From Chryseobacterium pennae (lineage in GTDB: Bacteria; Bacteroidota; Bacteroidia; Flavobacteriales; Weeksellaceae), in NCBI RefSeq assembly GCF_003385515.1, contig NZ_QNVT01000010.1, forward strand, positions 1 through 64,000: 64,000 nt of DNA, in the 5' to 3' direction. The notes under the pieces are model-generated. The model was given only the letters and a program-made list of their open reading frames with translations, was not told the origin of the DNA and ran no database searches. How positions within the stretch are numbered: position 1 is the stretch's first letter; every line of letters begins with the position of its first letter. A program made the position numbers and the translations under genes. Positions 34,991 through 43,408 of the stretch are shown piece by piece.

Positions 34991-35626
34991 ATGCAGGATA
35001 CAATACTTTCTACCGAATTCTCCTCTTCACCGGATCTGGTTGAAAAATTATACCAGTACGGAATCACTAAGAATTATCATGAGGGAGATATTATTTTAGA
35101 TGAAAATGCTTCTATACGCTCTATTCCTATTGTGATGAAAGGAATGCTGAAGGTCATCAGAACAGAGGAGGATGGGCGTGAAATTCTATTGTACTATATC
35201 AAGGCAGGAGAAAGCTGCATCATGTCTTTTCTGGGCGGGATGCATAACGAAAAAAGTATTGTAAAAGCAGAAATAGAAGAAGATGCTGAGATTCTTTTCC
35301 TTCCCGTAGACAAAGTTTCTTTATTCATTAAAGAACATCCGGAATGGCTGGATTATATTTTCAGGCTTTATCATAAACGATTCGAAGAATTACTGGATAT
35401 TATCAATGCAATCGCTTTCAAAAAAGTAGACGAAAGACTATTGAATCTTCTCCAGAAAAAATCAGAACTTACAGAATCTGATCTGATTACGATCACTCAC
35501 GAACAGCTTGCTAACGAATTGGGAACTGCCAGAGTAGTGGTATCTAGACTTTTAAAACAATTGGAAGAAGACGGAAAGGTAAAGCTTGGAAGAAACAAAA
35601 TCACCCTCCTGAAAACTACAAATTAA
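34991..35626 (+). CDS. Crp/Fnr-family transcriptional regulator of the sulfur module
   Basis: 211 residues: a cyclic-nucleotide-binding-like beta-barrel (about 15-115), a dimer helix, and a C-terminal winged helix with THEQLANELGTARVVVSRLL as recognition region. The cysteine pattern of Fnr iron-sulfur proteins is absent; one Cys (ESCIMSFLGG) in the sensor part could be a thiol sensor, which is speculation. It lies directly before the TauE, MBL-rhodanese and YeeE genes, whose upstream regions share a palindromic site, so it is the obvious candidate regulator. Confidence 0.9.
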   Translation: MQDTILSTEFSSSPDLVEKLYQYGITKNYHEGDIILDENASIRSIPIVMKGMLKVIRTEEDGREILLYYIKAGESCIMSFLGGMHNEKSIVKAEIEEDAEILFLPVDKVSLFIKEHPEWLDYIFRLYHKRFEELLDIINAIAFKKVDERLLNLLQKKSELTESDLITITHEQLANELGTARVVVSRLLKQLEEDGKVKLGRNKITLLKTTN

Positions 35627-35668
35627 TTCAATTTCTCCTTCTATTCAATAAAAAACGCTCATATTCCC

Positions 35669-35718
35669 ATCCTCCGGAGGGGTGGCGAAAATTCAAAGAA
35701 TTTTTGACGGGGTGGTTT
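35669..35718 (+). repeat. Dispersed 'CCTCCGGAGGGGTGG...GACGGGGTGG' repeat
   Basis: Second copy of the element at 21085-21134. The inner stem here is AAAATTC-AAA-GAATTTT. Confidence 0.6.
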
Positions 35719-35751
35719 AACATAAACTAAAACCACAAAAGGTTCATAATA

Positions 35752-35816
35752 CTTAAGTGAACTAAGTGTTAGAAAAAAAACTTTTGTGATTAAAAAATAG
35801 GTAAGCATTAGCATTA
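35752..35816 (+). repeat. Repeat segment upstream of the TauE operator
   Basis: CTTAAGTGAACTAAGTGTTA ... AAACTTTTGTG ... GTAAGCATTA resembles 36831-36900 in sequence order. Both copies lie directly upstream of the TGTTATGTAACA operators. Confidence 0.55.
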
Positions 35817-35822
35817 AAATTC

Positions 35823-35834
35823 TGTTATGTAACA
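35823..35834 (+). promoter_or_regulatory. Crp/Fnr-type operator before the TauE gene
   Basis: Perfect palindrome TGTTA-TG-TAACA, followed by AAAAGTAGC. It is identical to 36923-36934. Its centre is 36.5 nt upstream of a -10-like box CATTTTTG (35865-35872), and no -33 TTG is present, which fits an activator-dependent promoter. Confidence 0.65.
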
Positions 35835-35891
35835 AAAGTAGCTGTAGTTCTGCCTAAACATTTCCATTTTTGCATCATAATAATTTGAATA

Positions 35892-36686
35892 ATGGAAATC
35901 ATAGGATATATAGCATCTGTTTTAATCGGTATTTCTTTAGGATTAATAGGCGGTGGCGGAAGTATTCTGACTGTTCCGGTATTGGTGTATCTTTTTGGGA
36001 TTGATGCTTTGCTGGCAACAGAATACTCTCTTTTTATTGTTGGAGTGAGCAGCGCAGTGGGCTCAGTAACCTATTTTAAAAAAGACCTGGTTGATTTTAA
36101 AATGGCTTTGATTTTTGGAGTTCCCTCTATTATTTCAATCCTTTTAACCCGAGTCTATTTGCTGCCGTTAATTCCGGAAGAACTTCTTAAAATAAAAAAC
36201 TTTACAGTTACAAAAAATATTTTTTTACTGTTGATTTTTGCTGCTTTGATGATTCTCGCTTCTTATAAGATGATTAAAAATCAGACTTCAGAAAATACAG
36301 ATAGAAATGAACTGAACAGAAATAAAGCTTTGCTGGCTGCCGGAGAAGGAACGGTAATAGGTGTTTTAACCGGATTGGTAGGTGCGGGAGGAGGTTTTAT
36401 GATTATTCCGGCTTTGGTAAATCTTTTAAAAGTTCCGGTAAAAAGGGCCATAGGAACTTCACTGGTCATTATTTCCTTCAACTCCCTGATCGGTTTTTCC
36501 TCTTCCATCAACAATATAAAAATAGAATGGAACCTGCTCGTTTCTATTGCGGCAATTGCCGTAGTTGGAATTATCATAGGCTCTCAAATTTCAAAAAAGA
36601 TTGAGGGTAAAAAACTAAAACCTGCCTTTGGATGGTTTATTCTTGTGATGGGAATTTATATCATCACCCGGGAAATATTCCTCTAG
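35892..36686 (+). CDS. TauE/SafE-family sulfite/anion permease
   Basis: 264 residues, about eight membrane helices in two halves each opened by a glycine-rich motif: GLIGGGGSILTVPVLVYL near the start and GLVGAGGGFMIIPALVNL in the second half. The family moves sulfite, sulfonates or related organosulfur anions. Here it shares an operator with the persulfide-handling operon downstream, so export of sulfite made by the MBL-rhodanese protein is a reasonable inference. Confidence 0.88.
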   Translation: MEIIGYIASVLIGISLGLIGGGGSILTVPVLVYLFGIDALLATEYSLFIVGVSSAVGSVTYFKKDLVDFKMALIFGVPSIISILLTRVYLLPLIPEELLKIKNFTVTKNIFLLLIFAALMILASYKMIKNQTSENTDRNELNRNKALLAAGEGTVIGVLTGLVGAGGGFMIIPALVNLLKVPVKRAIGTSLVIISFNSLIGFSSSINNIKIEWNLLVSIAAIAVVGIIIGSQISKKIEGKKLKPAFGWFILVMGIYIITREIFL

Positions 36687-36922
36687 GTTTTTATAGTAAG
36701 GTAGAAATTATGAGATAACACTTAAGTAATGATAAGTTATTATGTATGCTGTTGAAAAGGACATTTCAGTTTTTATGAAAATCTTTGATTTTCATCTTCT
36801 GTGAACTCTTCTGCAGTAATTTTTTAACTTTCTAAGTGAACTAAAGTGTTATAAAAAATAAACTTTTGTGCCTTTTGTGGTTAAAAAAAAGTAAACATTA
36901 ACAATGTCTACACTCACAATGC
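36687..36922. other. Spacer between the TauE gene and the MBL-rhodanese operon
   Basis: No gene is seen. It includes the repeat copy at 36831-36900 (TCTAAGTGAACTAAAGTGTT ... AAACTTTTGTG ... GTAAACATTA). No terminator was recognised after the TauE gene. Confidence 0.5.
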
Positions 36923-36934
36923 TGTTATGTAACA
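36923..36934 (+). promoter_or_regulatory. Crp/Fnr-type operator before the MBL-rhodanese operon
   Basis: Perfect palindrome TGTTATGTAACA in the context GCTGTTATGTAACAAAAGTA, nearly the same as upstream of the TauE gene. Its centre is again 36.5 nt before a -10-like box GAAATTTG (36965-36972); no -33 TTG. Confidence 0.65.
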
Positions 36935-36997
36935 AAAGTAGCGGTAGGGGAAAATAGAAATCAGGAAATTTGTATAAGAAAATCAAAAATAAATAAA

Positions 36998-38410
36998 ATG
37001 AAAATAGAACAAATATATACAGGGTGTTTAGCCCAAGGTGCTTATTATATTACTTCAGCAGGAGAAGCTGCTATTATTGATCCTTTACGCGAAACCCAGC
37101 CTTATGTGGAAAGGTTAAAAAGAGATGGAGTACAATTAAAATATATTTTTGAAACCCATTTTCATGCTGATTTCGTCAGTGGACATGTTGACTTAAGCAA
37201 AAAAACAAATGCTCCAATTGTTTATGGACCAACTGCAAATCCTGAATTTGCTGCGATTATTGCTGAAGACAATCAGATATTTGAAGTAGGAGATATTAAA
37301 ATAAAAGTTCTTCATACACCAGGGCATACCTTGGAGAGCTCATGTTATCTGTTGATTGATGAGCAGGGAAATGAAAAAGCATTATTTAGTGGAGATACTT
37401 TATTTCTGGGAGATGTTGGCCGTCCGGACCTTGCGCAGAAATCAGCTGATATGACACAGGAAGAGCTGGCAGGGTTACTGTATGATAGTTTATACAATAA
37501 AATTTTACCTTTAAATGACAGTGTTATTGTATATCCGGCCCATGGAGCAGGTTCAGCCTGTGGCAAAAATATGCAGAAGGAAACGGTTGATACATTAGGG
37601 AACCAAAAGAAAACAAATTATGCGCTTAATCAGAACGGTAAGGAAAGTTTTATTCAGGCTGTAACAGAAGGTCTTTTACCGCCGCCGGCATACTTTGGAA
37701 TGAATGTAATGATGAATAAAAAGGGGAATCACAGTTTTGATGAAATATTATCAAGAGGGCTACAGGCTCTTACCCCTAAACAGTTTGAAGAGGCAGCAGA
37801 AATTTCCGGAGCTTTGATATTGGATGTGAGAAACAATAGTGAATTTGCCAAAGGATTCATTCCACAATCAGTCAATATAGGATTGGACGGTGATTTCGCG
37901 CCTTGGGTCGGCACCTTGATTGCAGATGTGAGCCAGTCCATTCTATTGGTAGCAGAACCAGAAGATGAAGAAGAAGCGGTAACCCGGTTAAGTAGGGTAG
38001 GATTCGATCATATTCTGGGGTTTTTACAAGGAGGTTTTGAAGTCTGGAAGAACAGTGGAAAGGAAACCGATTCCGTCAACCGTATTTCTGCCGGAGAGTT
38101 TGAAAAAGAAATAGAAGACAGGGAAGTTAAAATTATAGATGTAAGGAAAGAAAGTGAATATGCTGCAGAGCATGTAAATGAAGCTTACAGCAAACCTCTG
38201 GCTTATATTAATGAATGGATGGATGAGATCCTTCCGGATGAGCATTTCTATCTGCATTGTGCAGGTGGTTATAGAAGTATGATGGCTGCCAGTATCCTTC
38301 AGGCAAGAGGATACAGAAACTTCACTGAGATTGAAGGTGGTTTTAAAGCTATTATTTCTACAGAGGTTTCCAAAAGTGATTTCGTATGTCAGACTAAAAT
38401 TTTAAAATAA
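36998..38410 (+). CDS. MBL-fold hydrolase/dioxygenase fused to two rhodanese domains
   Basis: 470-residue cytosolic fusion. The N-terminal metallo-beta-lactamase domain (about 1-250) is of the persulfide dioxygenase (ETHE1-like) type with H54-F-H56-A-D58...H63, HTPGH, SGDTLF and YPAHG as metal ligands. Two rhodanese domains follow. The first (about 270-360) lacks the active-site cysteine (LVAEPEDEEE in its place). The second (about 365-460) has the active loop HCAGGYRS. The family oxidises glutathione or similar persulfide to sulfite, with rhodanese passing sulfane sulfur. It is first gene of an operon with the two YeeE-type genes. Confidence 0.9.
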   Translation: MKIEQIYTGCLAQGAYYITSAGEAAIIDPLRETQPYVERLKRDGVQLKYIFETHFHADFVSGHVDLSKKTNAPIVYGPTANPEFAAIIAEDNQIFEVGDIKIKVLHTPGHTLESSCYLLIDEQGNEKALFSGDTLFLGDVGRPDLAQKSADMTQEELAGLLYDSLYNKILPLNDSVIVYPAHGAGSACGKNMQKETVDTLGNQKKTNYALNQNGKESFIQAVTEGLLPPPAYFGMNVMMNKKGNHSFDEILSRGLQALTPKQFEEAAEISGALILDVRNNSEFAKGFIPQSVNIGLDGDFAPWVGTLIADVSQSILLVAEPEDEEEAVTRLSRVGFDHILGFLQGGFEVWKNSGKETDSVNRISAGEFEKEIEDREVKIIDVRKESEYAAEHVNEAYSKPLAYINEWMDEILPDEHFYLHCAGGYRSMMAASILQARGYRNFTEIEGGFKAIISTEVSKSDFVCQTKILK

Positions 38411-38426
38411 ATTAATAAAAATAGAT

Positions 38427-38990
38427 ATGTTGGAGATTATAAAACAACCGTGGCCATGGTATATAGCGGGACCTTTGATTGGATTAACTGTCCCTGCTTT
38501 GCTGATCATGGGAAATAAATCCTTTGGAATCAGTTCTTCACTGAGGCATATTTGTGCAGCCTGTATCCCCGCTAATGTTAACTTTTTTAAATATGACTGG
38601 AAAAAGGAAGCCTGGAACCTGTTTTTTGTATTGGGTATTTTCTTCGGTGGAATGATTGCTGTTCATTTGTTGCTTAATCCAGCTGAAATAACGATTAATC
38701 CCAATCTGAAAGCCGAATTGGCAGGGTATGGAATTACAGATTATTCTAACCTTGTTCCCACTCAGCTTATGAACTTTGAAAGTCTTTTGACCCTAAGAGG
38801 ATTCATCATGATGGTTGTAGGTGGATTTCTGGTAGGCTTTGGAACCCGATATGCCGGTGGATGCACCAGCGGACATGCGATCATGGGGCTTTCCAATCTG
38901 CAATGGCCTTCTTTGGTGGCTACTATTTGCTTCATGATCGGTGGATTTTTAATGGCTAATGTTATCCTGCCTATGATCCTTTCCCTGTAA
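38427..38990 (+). CDS. YeeE/YedE-type sulfur permease, half 1
   Basis: 187 residues, about five membrane helices. It carries the conserved cysteine motif GGCTSGHAIMG and an additional CAAC pair (HICAACIPAN). YeeE (TsuA) family proteins import thiosulfate or related sulfur species through cysteine relays; in many bacteria the protein is split into two half-size subunits, as here. 16 nt after the MBL-rhodanese gene and 26 nt before the second half, so one operon. Confidence 0.88.
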   Translation: MLEIIKQPWPWYIAGPLIGLTVPALLIMGNKSFGISSSLRHICAACIPANVNFFKYDWKKEAWNLFFVLGIFFGGMIAVHLLLNPAEITINPNLKAELAGYGITDYSNLVPTQLMNFESLLTLRGFIMMVVGGFLVGFGTRYAGGCTSGHAIMGLSNLQWPSLVATICFMIGGFLMANVILPMILSL

Positions 38991-39016
38991 GTCTAATTTT
39001 TTTAAGAATCAAATCA

Positions 39017-39490
39017 ATGATAAAAGAACAAGAAGAAAATGTAGTTTGTATCAATGAAACTAACCCGGCGCATCCATGGTATTACAATTTAAAATATCTG
39101 GCAGCAGGAATCATATTTGGAATCATCTTTGTGAAAGCTGAGGTTATCAGTTGGTTCAGAATTCAGGAAATGTTCCGTTTGCAATCATTTCATATGTACG
39201 GAATTATCGGGAGTGCAGTTTTGGTAGGGATGATTTCAGTGTGGCTGATTAAGAAATTCAATATCAGGACAATCTATGGTGAACCCATAACATTAACACC
39301 CAAAAAATTCAATAAAGGCCAGATTTATGGAGGATTGATTTTCGGTTTTGGCTGGGCCATTACCGGAGCCTGTCCCGGACCATTGTTTGCTCAGATAGGA
39401 ACAGGAGCTTTGGCTGTATCTGTCACTCTTTTAAGTGCTGTTGCCGGAACCTGGGTGTATGGATATTTCAGAGATAAACTCCCACATTAA
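39017..39490 (+). CDS. YeeE/YedE-type sulfur permease, half 2
   Basis: 157 residues, about four membrane helices, with the second-half cysteine motif GWAITGACPGPLFAQIG. It pairs with the preceding gene to complete the permease. Last gene of the sulfur operon, followed by a good terminator. Confidence 0.88.
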   Translation: MIKEQEENVVCINETNPAHPWYYNLKYLAAGIIFGIIFVKAEVISWFRIQEMFRLQSFHMYGIIGSAVLVGMISVWLIKKFNIRTIYGEPITLTPKKFNKGQIYGGLIFGFGWAITGACPGPLFAQIGTGALAVSVTLLSAVAGTWVYGYFRDKLPH

Positions 39491-39508
39491 GGCTAATTTA
39501 ACTGAATA

Positions 39509-39548
39509 AATAAAGACTGTTGATGATATTTCAGCAGTCTTTATTGAG
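39509..39548 (+). terminator. Terminator of the sulfur operon
   Basis: AATAAAGACTGTTGA (39509-39523) pairs with TCAGCAGTCTTTATT (39531-39545) with one T-G pair; the wobble favours function on the plus strand. Confidence 0.85.
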
Positions 39549-39555
39549 TATAAAA

Positions 39556-40956
39556 TTATGAAAATATGAAGTCTTTTGCACCCAGAGCCATATAAAGGTT
39601 GATGCGTTCCATTTTGTCCTGAAGCTCCAGATTGATGAGGTTCATTTCATTTTTAAGAAGATCCCGTTGCTTCCGGATCAGCACAAAACTGTTATTGGTT
39701 CCTACTTTAATTTGTTTTTGAGTAAGATTAATATTATTTTTCAGTTCATTGATGGCCTTACGGTTAAAATCGCTCTGCTTTTCAATAGAGTTCAGATTCG
39801 CTAATGATGATTCCACTTCATTCAACGCATTCAAAACTGCCTTTGAATATTCTTCTACAACCTGCTTTTGCTGAGAAGTTTTTATTTCTACATTCTTTTT
39901 CAGTTTTCCGTTATTGAAAATAGGAGAGACCAATCCACCACCGACTCTGAGCAGAGGATTGGAAAATATAGAATTGATAGATTCTACATTACTGCCTGCT
40001 GTCCCTAAGGAAGAGTTTATAGTTAGAGAGGGAAGCCTCGCTGCCTTGGCCTGCTGTACTTCATAAAAAGCTTTTTCTATCTGAAAATGATAAGCCTGTA
40101 TATCCGCTCTGCTTTCCAAAAGCTCTAATGGAAAAGAAGAAGGAATAGTATGATGTACAGGATTGAAAAAGTTTTGGGTCGTCAGCTTTCCTTCAGGATA
40201 TTTTCCGGTGAGAAGCTCAAGAGATCTTCTGGATTGAGTATTGGCATTTCTGATCTTTTCAAGATAACCCTCCAAAGAAATAATTTCAGCAGCAATATTA
40301 GATAAATCCAGAGCATTGGCTGTTCCTACTTTTTTCTGAACAGCATATATTTTCTCAAGCTCCTTTGTCTTCTGAATATACCCTTTAATCATATCTTCCT
40401 GAATGTTTCCGGTAATATTGAGATAATACGCCTTTGCAATCATAGCAGCTATGGATTGATGCAACAGTATGTTTTGATGTTTAGCCGAAAAATAATCGCT
40501 GGTGCTGGCCATCTGTGCTGATTTATTTTTACCCCACAAATCAATTTCCCAATTGGCTTTCAATGCAAGACGGCGAATCTGGCTTTCACTCACCAGATTA
40601 TTGGATGTATTGGCAACAGCACTCACACTCGGATAAAGATTGCTTCCTGCAATTTCCATAGCCAGCTCAATCTGATTGAGCTTTTCTTTAGCGATAATAA
40701 TATCTGCATTATATTGCATCCCTTCATTAATAAGAGCTTCCAGCTGAGGCGTTTTAAGATCTGTAACCCAGTCATAAGAAAGCGATCTTGCATTAGCATT
40801 CCGGTCAAAAATCCAATCATCTGGAATGGTAATGTGAGATGCCACTTCACTATTTTCCTTTAATTGGGCTATATTTTCTTTGGTAGGTTCTTTGTAGCCT
40901 ATGCATGAGCTTACACTTAAAACAAGAATTCCTGCCATGATGAATCTTTTATACAT
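39556..40956 (-). CDS. TolC-like outer-membrane efflux lipoprotein
   Basis: 466 residues of the NodT/OprM type, which forms a trimeric outer-membrane channel. A lipoprotein signal with Cys18 in SVSSC begins it. Long heptad-rich helices occur in two repeated halves (around residues 60-240 and 260-455), and EIDLWGKNKS is typical of the family. Last gene of a three-gene export operon; only 1 nt separates it from the HlyD-family gene. Confidence 0.9.
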   Translation of the reverse strand: MYKRFIMAGILVLSVSSCIGYKEPTKENIAQLKENSEVASHITIPDDWIFDRNANARSLSYDWVTDLKTPQLEALINEGMQYNADIIIAKEKLNQIELAMEIAGSNLYPSVSAVANTSNNLVSESQIRRLALKANWEIDLWGKNKSAQMASTSDYFSAKHQNILLHQSIAAMIAKAYYLNITGNIQEDMIKGYIQKTKELEKIYAVQKKVGTANALDLSNIAAEIISLEGYLEKIRNANTQSRRSLELLTGKYPEGKLTTQNFFNPVHHTIPSSFPLELLESRADIQAYHFQIEKAFYEVQQAKAARLPSLTINSSLGTAGSNVESINSIFSNPLLRVGGGLVSPIFNNGKLKKNVEIKTSQQKQVVEEYSKAVLNALNEVESSLANLNSIEKQSDFNRKAINELKNNINLTQKQIKVGTNNSFVLIRKQRDLLKNEMNLINLELQDKMERINLYMALGAKDFIFS

Positions 40957-40957
40957 A

Positions 40958-42115
40958 TTAATGAAGTTTTGGAATCAGGAAGTTAATTTTACTGTTGATG
41001 CGTACCATTACTTTTCGGATAAGATGTAAAGGTTTAATATGATCCGAGTAAATAACAGCCGTTCCTCTGGCTCCAACAGTTAATTGTTTTTGATTGTCCT
41101 CCAGTATAAACTTGGCAATCAGTTTTCCGTCTGTTTCCGGTAATTGTCTGGCAGTATCAGGAAGTCCTGCAGTAGAGCCATTTCCTCCAAGCATTCCTCC
41201 GGCATTGTTCATGATTCCCTGGCTGGTAGCGTCAATAACGTATTCTAGTTTAGCCTTAACCACTTTTCCCGGTTCCGTTTTAAGAGCCAGCTCTACTTCA
41301 TCTCCGTCTTTTACAGCTTCAAGTTCATTTTGTGCAAAGAAACCAATTACAGACTGTTGTTTCTGAATCAAAACAAAGGCAGATTTAAAAGGGGCCATTA
41401 TTGCTCCTTCATTAAGCTGAACATTGGGAATAACACCATCTGTAGGAGCTAAAACAACCGTTTGCGACAGATTCCATTTTGCCTGATCCAGTTTTGCCTG
41501 AATTTCAGATACTGAAGAGTTTTCTCCATTGTAAGAGGCATTAGACTTTGTTTCAAGAGACTGTTGCTGAGACTGTGCAGCACTGATACGGGATTGTAAA
41601 TCCTGAACATTGGTCATTGCCTGTTCAAGATCAAATTTGTTGGCAGCACCAGCTTCCACCAATTCTTTATATTGGCTGACTCTTTTATTAGCCAGGTCAA
41701 GCTGTGACTGCAAACCCGTAATGTTTTTTCTGGAAGCAGAAATATCTGTATTGTAAGAGCTCACCGTAGCTTTCATATTGCTGAGTTTCGCTTCCAGTGA
41801 TTTAATTTCTTGAATATAAGGTTCTCTGTCCAGTACAAATAAGGTATCACCTTTCTTTACTTCCTGATTGGTCTTTACATATACCTTTTTTACCTTTCCC
41901 AGAACCTGGGTAGTAATATCTACACTTCTGTTTCCTACTTTCACATCGGAAGTGATGGGACAGTAGTAGTTAAGACTTAATATTAAAGCTATAGACCCAA
42001 AAATTGGAAGAGAGTATACCACAACCTGAGTGGTAAACGTCCATGGAATTAATTTTAATTTTTTGATAAGAAGCCAGCAAATCCCGGCATATATGGCAAT
42101 GAGTAGTTCTAGCAT
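40958..42115 (-). CDS. HlyD/EmrA-family periplasmic adaptor (YiaV-like)
   Basis: 385-residue membrane fusion protein. Two hydrophobic segments near the N-terminus, then a lipoyl-type beta domain (GKVKKVYVKTNQEVKKGDTLFVL), a long coiled-coil hairpin (about 115-205), the second lipoyl half (VLAPTDGVIPNVQLNEGAIM) and a beta-barrel. This architecture, together with a DUF3302 partner, is that of YiaV/YibH in enterobacteria. It links an inner-membrane partner to the TolC-like channel encoded next; the substrate is unknown. Confidence 0.88.
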   Translation of the reverse strand: MLELLIAIYAGICWLLIKKLKLIPWTFTTQVVVYSLPIFGSIALILSLNYYCPITSDVKVGNRSVDITTQVLGKVKKVYVKTNQEVKKGDTLFVLDREPYIQEIKSLEAKLSNMKATVSSYNTDISASRKNITGLQSQLDLANKRVSQYKELVEAGAANKFDLEQAMTNVQDLQSRISAAQSQQQSLETKSNASYNGENSSVSEIQAKLDQAKWNLSQTVVLAPTDGVIPNVQLNEGAIMAPFKSAFVLIQKQQSVIGFFAQNELEAVKDGDEVELALKTEPGKVVKAKLEYVIDATSQGIMNNAGGMLGGNGSTAGLPDTARQLPETDGKLIAKFILEDNQKQLTVGARGTAVIYSDHIKPLHLIRKVMVRINSKINFLIPKLH

Positions 42116-42120
42116 ATCGG

Positions 42121-42483
42121 TTAATTTTCAATTGTGTTTAGTTCTTTTTCTTCTTCAGGAATGTCAGGGTCATTTTTGGATTGCTTTTGATTGTCATAAT
42201 CATAATTGGCCCAGATTAAAGCAACCGGCCATAAAAGGCCTCCAAAAACAAGGGAAAGGAGGCACATACTTTTTATGGCGTTGAGCTGAGGGTGATTCTT
42301 TTTTTCGGCTACTTTCTCCGGATAAATGTGAACTTTCCAGAAAAGATAGATCCCGGCAAAAGGTAAAACAAGTAGAATGAGCCAGGATGCACCATCAGCT
42401 ATATGGTCTTCTATGCCGCCTGTAGAGGCCTGAACAAAATTGCATGAAAGTAACAGGCAGAGAAGGATGAATATTCTTTGCAT
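42121..42483 (-). CDS. DUF3302 inner-membrane protein (YiaW-like)
   Basis: 120 residues: signal peptide-like start, then two membrane helices (about 30-50 and 72-92) around KVHIYPEKVAEKK, and an acidic tail. It is the DUF3302 family, found beside HlyD-type adaptors (yiaW-yiaV). First gene of the export operon, 5 nt upstream of the adaptor gene. No separate MFS or ABC pump is present, so the energy source of the system is unclear. Confidence 0.8.
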   Translation of the reverse strand: MQRIFILLCLLLSCNFVQASTGGIEDHIADGASWLILLVLPFAGIYLFWKVHIYPEKVAEKKNHPQLNAIKSMCLLSLVFGGLLWPVALIWANYDYDNQKQSKNDPDIPEEEKELNTIEN

Positions 42484-42694
42484 AATATAATTGTATAAGG
42501 TATAATGAAATGTAAAACATGGTAACCGAGCCGTTAATCAATATCAGCCGGCTAGCTTAAAGTCCTCGTAATGTTTCTATAATAGGTAATGTTTTGTAAA
42601 TGATATCTTTCTCATTTTGCTTTTAATGATTTGTGTAACAGTATTTTGAGTAAGCAAAAATAGATTGAATAAAGTGAGAAAAAGTATTCCTAAG

Positions 42695-43300
42695 TTATTT
42701 TTTTCTTTCGTTCCTTTTTTTATGAACCCTTGCAGTCATCCTTGAAAGTGAGTTGGGAGTAATGCCCAGAAAATTAGCAATATACTTTCTGTTGGCATTT
42801 TGAGAAGTGAAAGGACGGGTTTCCAGAAAATCTTCATATCGTGAATGAGGAGAGGTAGAGCAAAGCTGCTCGGTGCGTACCTTTAATGTGTTGATGATCT
42901 GTTTTAAAGATTTTAGATAAGCATTATAAATTCCCCTGTGTTGGAATGCCAATTCTTCAAATTCAGTTTTGTTAAATAAAAAGATCTGAGATTCTATAAC
43001 AGCTTCAATCGTATATTTTCTTTCACTTTCTCCCGAAAAGGATTCCGGACTCTCCATAATGGCAACTTCTTTTTCTGAGGGTAAAAAAAGGTTAGTTTCA
43101 ATACCGTTTTCGTCATCAAAGAAAAATCTCAGTAATCCGTTGGAAAGGATAAATAAGTGATTAAAAGACTGCCCGGGCTCTGCCAGTTTTTCTTTTTTTT
43201 GAAGAAGTCTGGGAGTGCTGATGCTGATCAAAACATTAATTTCCTCATCAGATAATTCCTGAAAGAAAACAATATTTCTGAAAGTCTTAAATAGGTCCAT
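42695..43300 (-). CDS. Crp/Fnr-family transcriptional regulator
   Basis: 201 residues: a cNMP-binding-type beta-barrel (residues about 15-115), dimer helix and a short C-terminal helix-turn-helix (NRKYIANFLGITPNSLSRMT) lacking a well-developed wing. Many Bacteroidetes regulators of this shape control one nearby target. It lies upstream of the DUF3302-HlyD-TolC operon in the same direction, with a 211-nt spacer, and is the likely local regulator; this is inference from position. Confidence 0.85.
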   Translation of the reverse strand: MDLFKTFRNIVFFQELSDEEINVLISISTPRLLQKKEKLAEPGQSFNHLFILSNGLLRFFFDDENGIETNLFLPSEKEVAIMESPESFSGESERKYTIEAVIESQIFLFNKTEFEELAFQHRGIYNAYLKSLKQIINTLKVRTEQLCSTSPHSRYEDFLETRPFTSQNANRKYIANFLGITPNSLSRMTARVHKKRNERKK

Positions 43301-43408
43301 TACAGCAGTAAAGATAATTAAAAATTGAATACAGATATTCGTTAAGCCATACCAAGGTTTTCAAAGAAGTTTTTTTTAGATTTGTTGATACTATAATTTT
43401 GATATACA

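Noticed and set aside
43394..43401. TAATTTTG as promoter of the glycosylasparaginase gene
   Set aside because: It matches the -10 consensus, but would leave only a few nt before the ATG needed for the Tat signal; kept as a remark, not as a feature.
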